A DNA stretch of 64,000 nt, from the NCBI RefSeq assembly GCF_009600885.1, contig NZ_VCLA01000192.1, positions 321,732 through 385,731 of the forward strand. Direction: 5' to 3'. Both the position numbers and the translations under genes were made by a program. Shown here in pieces: positions 26,433 through 34,769 of the stretch (position 1 is its first letter; the number at the start of each line of letters is the position of its first letter). This stretch comes from Streptomyces jumonjinensis. GTDB taxonomy: Bacteria; Actinomycetota; Actinomycetes; Streptomycetales; Streptomycetaceae. A model generated the notes under the pieces. The model made no database searches. It worked only from the letters and a program-made list of their open reading frames with translations, and had not been told where the DNA came from.

Positions 26433-27467
26433 ATGACCGGTGAACTCTCCCAGCGAGCCCTGATGCAGGCCGCCGCCGAGGGCCTGCGCAAACTGGCCGC
26501 CGACCCGCGCTGCCGCACCGCTCTGGCCACGCCCGGCTCGGCGCTGTACGACCTGCTCACCCCCGCCGCACGGCGCTATGTGCTCGCCCCCGACCGGGAC
26601 CGCTTCCTCCACCGGATCGCGGCACTGCGCGCGAAGGGCTATCTGGTGACCGCCGAATACGCCGCCGAACACCCTGCTGAATACGCCCCTGAGCGCACCG
26701 CCGAGCGCGTCGCCGCGGCCCCGGAGCACGGCGGGGAGCACAGCGGGGAGCCGTGCTGCGGACAGGTCGTCGAGGAGTACCTCGCCCTGCTCTCCCACGA
26801 ACCGGCCCCCGAGCGGCTCGGCTTCGATCTGTCCCGTATGGGCCTCGCCCGCTCCCCGGAGCTGGCCGCGCGGAACACCGGACGCATCGCGGCTGCCGCG
26901 GCGGCCCGGGGCAGCGAGATCGTCCTCGGCATGGAGGGCTTATCGGAGGTCGACGCCGTGCTCGCCGTGTACCGCGAACTCTCCGCCCGGTACGCCAATG
27001 TGGGGGTCACGCTCCAGGCCCAACTGCACCGCACCGAGCAGGACGCACTGGCCGTCGCCCGGCCCGGCCGTACGATCCGGCTGGTCAAGGGAGCCCTTCC
27101 GGAGCCGGCCCAGGCCGCCCTGCCCCGCGGCCCGGCACTCGACGACCGCTTCCTTGAGCTGGCTCAGCGCCTGGTGGACCGGGGAGCCCGGTTGAGCCTG
27201 GCCACCCAGGACCCGGCGGTGCTCGCCGCCGCCGGGGAGCGCGGACTGCTGGAGCGCGCCGCGGAGATCGAGATGCCGCACGGGGTACAGCCTCATCTGC
27301 TGCGCCGCTACCGGGAGGCGGGCCGGGTGTGCCGGATCCACACCGTCTACGGAACGAACTGGTGGCCGCATCTGATGCGACGACTGGCCGAGCACCCCCC
27401 GACGGTGCTCAGCGCACTGGCCGACATCGGCGCGGGCCGCGCGGACGCCGAGGGGATCGGCTATTAG
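26433..27467 (+). CDS. Stand-alone proline-dehydrogenase-like flavoenzyme
   Basis: A 344-aa protein of the ProDH beta8-alpha8 barrel family. Retained motifs include the FAD/proline-site strand IRLVKGALPEP (VKGAY in classical ProDH), LSLATQDP (LATHN), EIEMPHGVQ, and the C-terminal TVYGTNWWPHLMRRLAEHP whose Arg pair binds the proline carboxylate. The N-terminal part has an inserted repeat of EYAAEHPAEYAPERTAE. Codon 170 is TTA (26940-26942), implying bldA dependence. It lies 69 bp after the ATP-grasp gene, with a single weak TTGCC element upstream. It probably oxidises a proline-like imino acid, free or carrier-bound. Confidence 0.82.
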   Translation: MTGELSQRALMQAAAEGLRKLAADPRCRTALATPGSALYDLLTPAARRYVLAPDRDRFLHRIAALRAKGYLVTAEYAAEHPAEYAPERTAERVAAAPEHGGEHSGEPCCGQVVEEYLALLSHEPAPERLGFDLSRMGLARSPELAARNTGRIAAAAAARGSEIVLGMEGLSEVDAVLAVYRELSARYANVGVTLQAQLHRTEQDALAVARPGRTIRLVKGALPEPAQAALPRGPALDDRFLELAQRLVDRGARLSLATQDPAVLAAAGERGLLERAAEIEMPHGVQPHLLRRYREAGRVCRIHTVYGTNWWPHLMRRLAEHPPTVLSALADIGAGRADAEGIGY

Positions 27468-27539
27468 GGCGCTTCTGACGGACCCTGCTGGGCTCCCGTG
27501 CCCTCGCACCGCGCCCGCCCTGCCTGATGAACGCCGTGC

Positions 27540-27956
27540 TCAGTGCCTGCGCCGGGGACTCCCGCGGCCCGGGCGGCCCTCTCGTGGCGCGTCGGCCGTG
27601 CCGTCTTCGCCCACGGGCGCGGCTCGCGGCGCGCGGCCGGGCGGCCGGCCGTCGTCTTCCGGCGGGCCGGGGTCGCGGCGTACGCAGGGGCAGCGCACGC
27701 CGTCGCGGATTCCCTCGACCCAACCGCAGCCCGCGCACCGGCGGCAGGAGCCCTTCGCGTCGAAGTCGACGTATCCGCAGTCGAACAGACCGAAGCCGGC
27801 CCGGCGCAGAACATGAGCCCACCACAGACAGTGCGCACCGGTGAGGAGGGCGACGCAGCCGAAGACGACCAGCCAGACGGGCTCGGCCTGCGCTGCCGCC
27901 AACGAGCCGAGGACGGTCCACAGCACCCCGTAGAACAGTCCCGCGAAGGGCGTCAT
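27540..27956 (-). CDS. Membrane protein with Cys-rich zinc-ribbon-like tail
   Basis: A 138-aa protein with two membrane helices (FAGLFYGVLWTVLGSLAAAQ and VWLVVFGCVALLTGAHCLWW). A cytoplasmic segment with four clustered Cys in CRRCAGCGW...CPC could bind zinc or iron. A Pro/Arg-rich disordered tail follows. ATG 27956 has GGGAGGGAGAGCGGAG upstream; the longer frame has no site. It converges on the ProDH-like gene. The function is unknown. Confidence 0.6.
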   Translation of the reverse strand: MTPFAGLFYGVLWTVLGSLAAAQAEPVWLVVFGCVALLTGAHCLWWAHVLRRAGFGLFDCGYVDFDAKGSCRRCAGCGWVEGIRDGVRCPCVRRDPGPPEDDGRPPGRAPRAAPVGEDGTADAPREGRPGRGSPRRRH

Positions 27957-28264
27957 CTCCGCTCTCCCTCCCCCGGGCCGGGTATCCGTGCCCACCGATC
28001 GTTCCATCAGCGGGCACGGCCGTCCCGGGGACGCGGTCCTCTTCACCCCTCGGACGCGTGCCCGCCGGAGCCGGGCCGAGTAGCCGGGCGGGTCCGGCCC
28101 GCACGGGCGACCGCACGGCCGGCCGTACGAGAGTCCGCGCCGTCCCGCCCCACCCTGCACGGGGAGACCTCGGCGTGGAAGGGCAGGGGACATGGCAGCG
28201 GAGACCTTCGCCTCCGGAGGCTGGTGCGGCGTCGGCGTCGGCGTCGGCGTCCGAGTGCGTCGGG

Positions 28265-28306
28265 CCGCGCGTCACAACCCGCGCGACCGCGCGTCACAAC
28301 CCGCGC
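28265..28306. repeat. 20-bp direct repeat, 22-bp period (27957-28355 gap)
   Basis: CCGCGCGTCACAACCCGCGC occurs twice, starts 28265 and 28287, spaced two helical turns apart. A short GGCGTC hexamer run precedes it at about 28229-28250. The pair lies between the PPTase stop and the membrane-protein promoter and could be a tandem binding site. No gene is seen in the 400-bp gap. Confidence 0.7.
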
Positions 28307-28355
28307 CCCGACGCGGACCAGCGCGCAGAACGCTCCTCCCCGATCCGTCAGACCG

Positions 28356-29132
28356 TCAGCCCGTCAGCCCGGACGGCTCCTCGACCGCGACCGCGACCGC
28401 CGCCGCGTATCCCGGAGGCACCGTGATGTCCTCCACCCGCCAGCCGGGCGGGCCGTCCACCGCCCCCGTACCGGTGCCGAGGTAGTCGAGCGAAGGGCTG
28501 CGGGCCAGACCCGTGCCGAGGCCCTTGAGATAAGCCTCCTTGCGGACCCAGACCCGGGCGAAGGCATCCGGCCGCCCGGCCTCGGAGCAGGCCGCCAGCT
28601 CCGCCTCCTCCCGGGGATGGAGCACCCCTTTGACCTCGTCGGCGGCCTCGGCGGACCCCCGGGTCTGCACATCGACGCCGACCGGAGTGGCAGCGAACGC
28701 GAGCAGCGCGAGGTCTCCGCTGTGCGAGAGCGCGAAGTGCAGCGGCACGCCCGGATCCGCCGGCGCGGGCCGCCCGTGCGGCCCGCCGCAGCACGGGCAG
28801 GGCTCGCGCCGGAAGCGGACCCGGTCGGCGGCGATGCCCAACTGCGCGCCGAGCAGCAGCCGCAGGGCCACATGGGCGGTGACATAGCATCTGCGGTCCG
28901 CCGTCCGGCTCAGCGCGGCGGCCCGGTCCCACTCCGTCTCGTCCAGCACCCGGCGGGCCAGTTCCTCGACGACGGCGGGCCGTCTGGTCGCGTCGGCCAG
29001 CCAGAGCCTCGACGCGGCCCGGGGCAGCCCCAGCGGGCCGATGGGCGCTCCCGGTGTCAGCAGACGGGGTGTCCTGGCCATGGGCGGGGCCTGTTCGCGC
29101 GGCGGACTCGGTACGGCGAGATCAGTGCACAT
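28356..29132 (-). CDS. Sfp-type 4'-phosphopantetheinyl transferase
   Basis: A 258-aa PPTase (241 aa if starting at 29081, MARTPRLLTP). It has the magnesium/CoA motif ATPVGVDVQTRG and the family signature FARVWVRKEAYLKGLGTGL; the substrate-binding stretch is LHFALSHSGDLALLAF. It converts apo carrier proteins to holo form. Likely clients are the tandem carrier protein at 22732, as PksE has its own PPTase domain. ATG 29132 lies within the stop region of the small frame upstream (ATGTGCACTGA), suggesting coupling; the internal start lacks a good ribosome site. Confidence 0.88.
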   Translation of the reverse strand: MCTDLAVPSPPREQAPPMARTPRLLTPGAPIGPLGLPRAASRLWLADATRRPAVVEELARRVLDETEWDRAAALSRTADRRCYVTAHVALRLLLGAQLGIAADRVRFRREPCPCCGGPHGRPAPADPGVPLHFALSHSGDLALLAFAATPVGVDVQTRGSAEAADEVKGVLHPREEAELAACSEAGRPDAFARVWVRKEAYLKGLGTGLARSPSLDYLGTGTGAVDGPPGWRVEDITVPPGYAAAVAVAVEEPSGLTG

Positions 29133-29292
29133 GACCGGTGGCCGCCGCGACAACGGACCGGCGCACACCGTCCGCTCCCCCGCGCCCCGGCGGATCCTCC
29201 GGCGGAAGCCAGGGGTCGCGGCGCGCGGGGGCGGCGGGCGCGTCCAGGCAGCGGCGCGGACGCCCCGGGAGCCGTGCTGAGGTGTTCGGCAT
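29122..29292 (-). CDS. Small Arg/Pro-rich ORF between metK and PPTase
   Basis: A 56-codon frame from ATG 29292, with GAGGAG eight bases upstream, to TGA 29122. The peptide is basic and Pro-rich (ARLPGRPRRCLD, DPWLPPEDPPGRGG) with no recognised domain. GC3 is high. Its stop overlaps the PPTase ATG. It could be a genuine small protein or only a coupling leader for PPTase translation. Confidence 0.3.
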   Translation of the reverse strand: MPNTSARLPGRPRRCLDAPAAPARRDPWLPPEDPPGRGGADGVRRSVVAAATGHVH

Positions 29293-29348
29293 GGTGACTC
29301 CTCACAGAGGGTCGGGTGTCGGCCGGTGTACCGCGCCCGCCGCTGCCG

Positions 29349-30527
29349 CTAGGCGGCGGTGACCGGCACTCCCACGGCACGGCGCAGCGCGTCGGCGCGG
29401 TCGGTGCGTTCCCAGGTGAAGCCGGGGAGCTCGCGGCCGAAGTGGCCGTACGCGGCGGTCTGGGCGTAGATCGGGCGGAGCAGGTCGAGGTCGCGGATGA
29501 TCGCGGCGGGCCGCAGATCGAAGACCTCGTCGATGGCCCGCCGGATGTCCTCGACCGGGACGGTGTGGGTGCCGAAGGTCTCGACGAAGAGGCCCACCGG
29601 CTCGGCCTTGCCGATGGCGTACGCGACCTGGATCTCACAGCGGGTGGCGAGTTCGGCGGCCACCACGTTCTTGGCGACCCAGCGCATGGCGTACGCGGCC
29701 GAACGGTCCACCTTCGAGGGGTCCTTGCCGGAGAACGCCCCGCCGCCGTGCCGGGCCATACCGCCGTACGTATCGATGATGATCTTGCGGCCGGTGAGGC
29801 CCGCGTCGCCCATCGGACCGCCGATCTCGAACCGGCCCGTCGGGTTCACCAGGAGGCGGTGCCCCTCGGTGTCCAGTTTGACGCCGTCCTCCGCGAGCCG
29901 GCGCAGCTCCGGTTCGACCACGAACTCCCGGATCCCGGGCGCGAGCAGCGAGTCGAGGTCGATGCCGGACGCGTGCTGCGAGGAGATGACGACGGTGTCG
30001 AGACGGACGGCCCGGTCCCCGTCGTACTCGATGGTGACCTGGGTCTTGCCGTCGGGACGCAGATACGGGAGGGTCCCGTCGCCGCGGACCTCGGTCAGCC
30101 GGCGCGAGAGCCGGTGGGCCAGCTGGATGGGCAGCGGCATCAGCTCCGGCGTCTCGTCGCAGGCGTAGCCGAACATCAGGCCCTGGTCGCCCGCGCCCCC
30201 GGTGTCCACCCCCTGGGCGATGTCGGGCGACTGCGCGCCGATCGACACCGAGACGCCGCAGGAGGCTCCGTCGAAGCCCTTCCGCGAGGAGTCGTAGCCG
30301 ATCTCCAGAATCTTCTTCCGCACCAGTTGGGCGATGGGCACATACGCGGTGGTGCTGACCTCGCCCGCGATGTGCACCAGTCCCGTGGTGACCATGGTCT
30401 CGACGGCGACGCGCGCATGGGGATCCGCGCGCAGCAGCGCGTCGAGAATCGTGTCGCTGATCTGATCGGCGATCTTGTCCGGATGTCCTTCGGTCACGGA
30501 CTCCGAGGTGAACAGTCTCCCGGCCAT
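29349..30527 (-). CDS. metK: S-adenosylmethionine synthetase
   Basis: A 392-aa enzyme making SAM from ATP and methionine. Diagnostic motifs are SVTEGHPDKIADQISD, GGAGDQGLMFGYACDE and the phosphate loop GGGAFSGKDPSKVDRS. It is full length. ATG 30527 has GAGAGGAA upstream. It is placed next to secondary-metabolic genes rather than housekeeping neighbours, which suggests a pathway-linked copy supplying methyltransferases. It is divergent from the ammonia-lyase-like gene. Confidence 0.96.
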   Translation of the reverse strand: MAGRLFTSESVTEGHPDKIADQISDTILDALLRADPHARVAVETMVTTGLVHIAGEVSTTAYVPIAQLVRKKILEIGYDSSRKGFDGASCGVSVSIGAQSPDIAQGVDTGGAGDQGLMFGYACDETPELMPLPIQLAHRLSRRLTEVRGDGTLPYLRPDGKTQVTIEYDGDRAVRLDTVVISSQHASGIDLDSLLAPGIREFVVEPELRRLAEDGVKLDTEGHRLLVNPTGRFEIGGPMGDAGLTGRKIIIDTYGGMARHGGGAFSGKDPSKVDRSAAYAMRWVAKNVVAAELATRCEIQVAYAIGKAEPVGLFVETFGTHTVPVEDIRRAIDEVFDLRPAAIIRDLDLLRPIYAQTAAYGHFGRELPGFTWERTDRADALRRAVGVPVTAA

Positions 30528-30689
30528 GCCCAGTGATTCCTCTCGGTGTTCGTCGGAGATCGGATGTCCTGGTCCGGCGTTACGACGAGCCCGTTGACCG
30601 GTCGTTCGGCGTGGCGTCTCCGAACACACCGCGGGCGCACACATAAGCCCGGATCCATCCAAGTGACGAACGCGCGCGGGGAACATACG

Positions 30690-30703
30690 CACTTGGCCAA
30701 GTG
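30690..30703. promoter_or_regulatory. CACTTGGCCAAGTG palindrome, metK/lyase-like control region
   Basis: A perfect 14-bp palindrome in the 334-bp divergent region. A half-site CCAAGTGACG occurs at about 30657, matching the CCAAGTGGCG of the palindrome's right side. It is probably a regulator site for one or both genes. Confidence 0.5.
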
Positions 30704-30861
30704 GCGTGCCCGGCCGCCGCCGGAGCGCACTCAGGCAGATCGGCGGACGGCCCCGGGGCGTGGCCGCGGCCCCCGCTCCCCGGCTTCTGCGCACGTGAGG
30801 AGACGCCAGGGGCGCGGCCGGGTCCGAGAATATTGCTCCTCAGCGTGGAGGGAGCCGGACC

Positions 30862-32418
30862 TTGTCGGTGTTCGAGACCGAAGTCGCCTCCGTGGTCGTC
30901 GACGGACGGAGCCTGACCGTCGGCGCGCTGCGCTCGGTCGCCGAGCACAGCACCGGGGTGAGCCTCTCCGGCGAGGCCGTGTCCGGGGCCCGCCGCGGCA
31001 GGAGGGCGCTGGAGGAGCTGCTCCGCGCGAACCCCGTCGAAGGGGTCACCGCCTTCTTCGACGGGACCCGGCTCGCCCGCGTCGGCGCCGCCCTGGAGTG
31101 CGCGTACCAGACCAATCTGATACGGGCCCACAGCACCGGCGTGGGGCCCCTGTTCGCGGGGGACGAGACCCGGGCCATTCTGACGGCCCTGCTGAACTCG
31201 CTGGCCAAGGGGTACTCCGCGGTACGGCCCGAGGTGCTGGAGCGGCTGGCCCACTATCTGAACCACGGGGTGACGCCCGCCGTCCCCGAGCTGGGCTCCT
31301 TGGGCGCGGCGGGCGACATGGTGCCGCTCGCGCATATCGCGAGCACGCTGATCGGCGAGGGGCAGGTCGTACGGGACGGACGGCGGATGGAGACCTCGCG
31401 GCTCCTGGGTGATCTGGGGGTGCGTCCGCTGCGGCTGCGCTTCAAGGAGGGGCGGGCGCTGATCGGGGGCGTCTCGGCGATGACCGGTCTCGGCTCGCTC
31501 ATCGCCGCGCGCGCCCTGGACCAGGTGCGCCAGGCGGAGATCGCGGCGGCCGTGCTGACGGGGGCCGTGGGCGGCTCGGCGGCTCCGTTCCGCGCCACGG
31601 GCCATGATCTCGCCCGTCCGCACCGGGGGCAGATCGACACGGCCGCCAATCTGCGCGAGCTGCTGCGGGACGGCTCCGCCGCCCTGGCTGGCGGAGGGTG
31701 GCCGCAGCCACCGGAGGCGTATCCGCTGCGGGCCGTCCCGCAGGTGCTCGGCGCCGTACGGCATACGCTCTACCAGACGGTCGACACGCTGGAGACGGAG
31801 CTCAACTCCGCGAGCGACGACCCGCTGTTCTTCGGGGGCCGGGAGGTCTTCCACGGGGCGAACGGCCAAGGGCAGCCGGTGGCGTTCGCGATGGACTTCG
31901 CCACGATCGCGCTGGTTCAGCTCGGCACACTGGCCGAGCGGCAGCTCGACGGGGTGCTGACGAGCGGCGCGGCGGGCGGTCTGTCCCGGTTTCTGCTCGC
32001 CGCCGATCCGGTGCTGCACCATGGCTTCGCCGCGGCGCGGTATCCGGCGCTCGCCCTGGCGGCGGAGAATCGCACCATCGGCCCGGCCAGTACGCAGAGC
32101 GTCGCCACGGGCGACGACCGGCTCGGCATCGCGAGCATGGGAATGGTCGCGGTGCGCAATGCCCGCAGAGTGCTGGAGAACAACAACAGAATCCTCGCGG
32201 TGCTGTTTCTCGCCGCCGCTCAGGCGGTCGATCTCTCCCGGCGGTTCGACGAACTGGGGCCCGCGGCGCAGGCGGCGTACGACGCGGTGCGCTCGCTGGT
32301 GCCGCCCCTGGGCGTGGACCGCGCGATGGCGGGGGACATCGAGTTGATGACCACCGCGCTGTCCCGGGGCGAAGTGCTCCGGGCGGTGAGCCGGTACGCG
32401 GCCGTCGCGCTGCGCTGA
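30862..32418 (+). CDS. HAL/PAL-family protein lacking the MIO triad
   Basis: A 518-aa homologue of aromatic amino acid ammonia lyases and aminomutases over its full length (QTNLIRAHSTGVGPL, LRAVPQVLGAVRHTLY, AFAMDFATIALVQLG, and a C-terminal SMGMVAVRNARRVLENN). The MIO-forming Ala-Ser-Gly is Ala149-Ala150-Gly151 (GSLGAAGDMVPLAH), and the YGxxTGFG loop with its catalytic Tyr is replaced by EGVTAFFDG (Glu60). Both electrophile and base are therefore missing. The start is a TTG with GGAGGGAG upstream. It is probably a non-lyase or a protein with new chemistry, perhaps a binding partner. Confidence 0.85.
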   Translation: MSVFETEVASVVVDGRSLTVGALRSVAEHSTGVSLSGEAVSGARRGRRALEELLRANPVEGVTAFFDGTRLARVGAALECAYQTNLIRAHSTGVGPLFAGDETRAILTALLNSLAKGYSAVRPEVLERLAHYLNHGVTPAVPELGSLGAAGDMVPLAHIASTLIGEGQVVRDGRRMETSRLLGDLGVRPLRLRFKEGRALIGGVSAMTGLGSLIAARALDQVRQAEIAAAVLTGAVGGSAAPFRATGHDLARPHRGQIDTAANLRELLRDGSAALAGGGWPQPPEAYPLRAVPQVLGAVRHTLYQTVDTLETELNSASDDPLFFGGREVFHGANGQGQPVAFAMDFATIALVQLGTLAERQLDGVLTSGAAGGLSRFLLAADPVLHHGFAAARYPALALAAENRTIGPASTQSVATGDDRLGIASMGMVAVRNARRVLENNNRILAVLFLAAAQAVDLSRRFDELGPAAQAAYDAVRSLVPPLGVDRAMAGDIELMTTALSRGEVLRAVSRYAAVALR

Positions 32419-32503
32419 CACCGGCCCACCGGGCACCGCGCCGCTGTTCACGCCGTCGCCGCACCGCCGGCTCCGGCGTCCCACCCGGCAAGGGAGGCAG
32501 AGC

Positions 32504-33121
32504 ATGAGCGATATCCGCCCGGCGGCCCGTGGGGCCGAGGACGATCCGGCCGGCTGTACGGCGAACGACGACCCTTCCACGGCGGGGGCGCCGCCGCGCG
32601 CCACGACCGGGGTGTCGGCGTGTGACGGCGTGGAGACGCCGTCGTGTGACATCGCACCGGCAGTGGCAGTGGCACCGGCAGTGGCACCGGCACCGGCGGC
32701 GGTGCTCACCGCGGCGGCAGGCGCGACCATCGCCTACACCGCGGCGACGGCGCGGAGCGCGGCCACGGCGCTGGTGCGGATGCTGCTGCGTGAGGGGGTG
32801 TTCGCCGCCGCCGGGGGCGAGAGCCGGAACGACGGCTCGGACGGCGGATCGGGCGACAGCTCGGACGGCGGATCGGACGGCGGCTTGGACGGGGCTCCGG
32901 GCTCTTCGGGCGCGGGCGCATCCGGAGAGCCCGGGGCCGGAGAGCCCGGCGCCGGGGAGCCGGACGGCTGGGACCGGATGCGGGCCGTCGTCGCGCTGAC
33001 CGAGGCACGCCGCGCGGAGGTGCCCGGTCTGCGTCTGGTGGGCGAGGCGGTGACCCGGACGGCGGCCCGCCGTCATCCCGTCAGGGCGGTGCCGGTAGCG
33101 CCGGCAGCCCCGTTGAAGTAG
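32504..33121 (+). CDS. Low-complexity hypothetical protein, 205 aa
   Basis: The ATG follows GGGAGG. The protein has a disordered Asp/Thr-rich N-terminus, an Ala/Val-rich segment that could be a weak membrane helix (APAAVLTAAAGATIAYTAAT), a Gly/Ser/Asp repeat tract (DGGSGDSSDGGSDGG) and a more ordered helical C-terminus (WDRMRAVVALTEARRAEVPG). It is 86 bp downstream of the lyase-like gene and may form an operon with it. The function is unknown. Confidence 0.5.
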   Translation: MSDIRPAARGAEDDPAGCTANDDPSTAGAPPRATTGVSACDGVETPSCDIAPAVAVAPAVAPAPAAVLTAAAGATIAYTAATARSAATALVRMLLREGVFAAAGGESRNDGSDGGSGDSSDGGSDGGLDGAPGSSGAGASGEPGAGEPGAGEPDGWDRMRAVVALTEARRAEVPGLRLVGEAVTRTAARRHPVRAVPVAPAAPLK

Positions 33122-33235
33122 TGCCGCCCCCCGGAGCGCGGGGCCGGCGGGGTCTGGCCGGGAGCGCCTCCCGTGCCGCCGGGCACAGGGCGGAGGAGCT
33201 TCCCCGCGCGCTGGGCCGCCGGGGAGAGCGTGCTC

Positions 33236-33263
33236 CCCGTGCCCCTGCCCGCAGGGGCACGGG
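33236..33263. terminator. Hairpin terminator in the 33122-33428 gap
   Basis: CCCGTGCCCCTG pairs exactly with CAGGGGCACGGG across a 4-nt loop. The rest of this 300-bp gap is high-GC with no gene. Confidence 0.65.
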
Positions 33264-33428
33264 TACGGCAGCCGGGACTTCGACGACACGGCCCAGCGGC
33301 AGCGCCGCCCCGGCCGGGACCGCGGACACCGGTTGAGCAGTCCTGAGGATGCGCCCCGCCCGCCCGCCTGGACAGGATCGGGCGAGGCCCCGGTGGATCG
33401 CCGCGGCTGCGCGGGATCCGGGAGGTGC

Positions 33429-34493
33429 ATGACCGTGAGGCCGGTTGTCAGAGCCGTACTGCGTGGTGCGCTGAGGCAGGTGCGGTATGTGAAGGCCGTC
33501 CCGCCCGGCGCGGCCCAGGGGACGGTCGCCGAGGTGTACGCCCAGGTCGAGCGGGACTTCGGGGTGCTCGCCCCGCCGCTGGCCCTGCATTCGCCCGCGC
33601 CGGCGCCGCTCGCCGCGAGCTGGCTGCTGCTGCGTGAGACGCTGCTGGTGGACGGCGTGGCGAGCCGGGCGGCCAAGGAGCTCACGGCCACCGCCGTCTC
33701 GGCGGCCAACTCCTGCTCGTACTGCGTCGACGTCCATCAGGCCACCCTGGAGACCCTGGGGGCGGAACGTCCCCTGCCCGGCGGGCCGGACGCGGCGCTC
33801 GCCGACTGGGCCGCCGCGAGCGGCCGGATCGTCCGGGGCGGCGGGAGTCCGGCCGTGCCGCCGGAGCTGGCCGCCGGGGCGGCCGGGGCCGCCGAGATCT
33901 TCGGAGTGGCCGTCGCCTTCCACTATCTCAACCGGATGGTCGGCGTCTTCCTCGCCGACTCCCCCGTGCCCGACCGGGCGCCGGACTTCGCGCGCGGCCC
34001 GATCCTGCGCACGGTCGCGCGGACCATGCGGCCGGTCGTGCCGGAGCCGTTGCAACCGGGGGCCTCGCTCCCGCTGCTGGCCGGGGCCCCGCTCCCGGCG
34101 GGCCTCGCCTGGGCGCGGGGGAATCCGGCGGTGGCCGACGCGCTGGGCCGGGCCGTCGCGGCCGTGGACGAGGCGGCGCACTGGGTGTCCGGGCCGGTGC
34201 GCGAACGGCTGCGCGAACGTCTGGACGGATGGGACGGCGGCCGGATGGGCCCCACCCGTGCCTGGCTGATCGAGGCGCTCGCGGGGCTGCCGACGCCCGA
34301 GCGGCCCGCGGCCCGGCTGGCGCTGCTGACCGCGTTCGCCCCGTACCAGGTCATCGACGCCGATGTGGCCGCGCTCCGCGAACGCCATCCGACCGACCGC
34401 GAGGTGATCGAGCTGACCTCCTGGGCGGCGCTGACCACCGCGACCCGTGTCGGCGCCCGGCTGACCGCGCCCCGCACCGCCGCCGGCCGCTGA
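33429..34493 (+). CDS. AhpD/CMD-family protein with CxxC motif
   Basis: A 354-aa protein. The AhpD-like redox motif is in NSCSYCVDVHQATLE (Cys-x2-Cys-x3-His), unlike the gene at 21226 that lacks the first Cys. It appears to carry two CMD-like helical domains, the C-terminal half beginning near RLALLTAFAPYQVIDADVAA. It could act as a peroxidase or carboxymuconolactone-type enzyme. ATG 33429 is preceded by GGGAGG. It is a single gene flanked by terminators. Confidence 0.85.
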   Translation: MTVRPVVRAVLRGALRQVRYVKAVPPGAAQGTVAEVYAQVERDFGVLAPPLALHSPAPAPLAASWLLLRETLLVDGVASRAAKELTATAVSAANSCSYCVDVHQATLETLGAERPLPGGPDAALADWAAASGRIVRGGGSPAVPPELAAGAAGAAEIFGVAVAFHYLNRMVGVFLADSPVPDRAPDFARGPILRTVARTMRPVVPEPLQPGASLPLLAGAPLPAGLAWARGNPAVADALGRAVAAVDEAAHWVSGPVRERLRERLDGWDGGRMGPTRAWLIEALAGLPTPERPAARLALLTAFAPYQVIDADVAALRERHPTDREVIELTSWAALTTATRVGARLTAPRTAAGR

Positions 34494-34500
34494 CCGCGCG

Positions 34501-34542
34501 CCGGCCGTCCCCTGCCACGCGTCGTGGTGCGGGGACGGCCGG
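34501..34542. terminator. Hairpin terminator
   Basis: CCGGCCGTCCCC and GGGGACGGCCGG pair perfectly, and the 18-nt loop contains a second small stem (CCACG/CGTGG). Confidence 0.65.
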
Positions 34543-34769
34543 GGGCCAGCGGCGTCGCGGGCCCCGCGCGCGAGGCAGGGGCGGGGCGGCGTACGACGGA
34601 TTCCGCGAAAACGCGTGAGCCGCCCCGGAGGCAAGGGCTCAACCGGGCATCGCCGGCTGCTTGTGTCACAGATCATCGACAGCGCCAACCGAACAGGCGG
34701 ATTCCCCTCTCTTGCGGAGCGTACCGACAGCCACCGTCCGCTTCCCGCACCAGCCAGGAGACATCTGCC

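Noticed and set aside
30528..30860. Possible SAM riboswitch upstream of metK
   Set aside because: No SAM-I or SAM-II-like conserved core was recognised; the visible palindrome is better explained as a protein operator.
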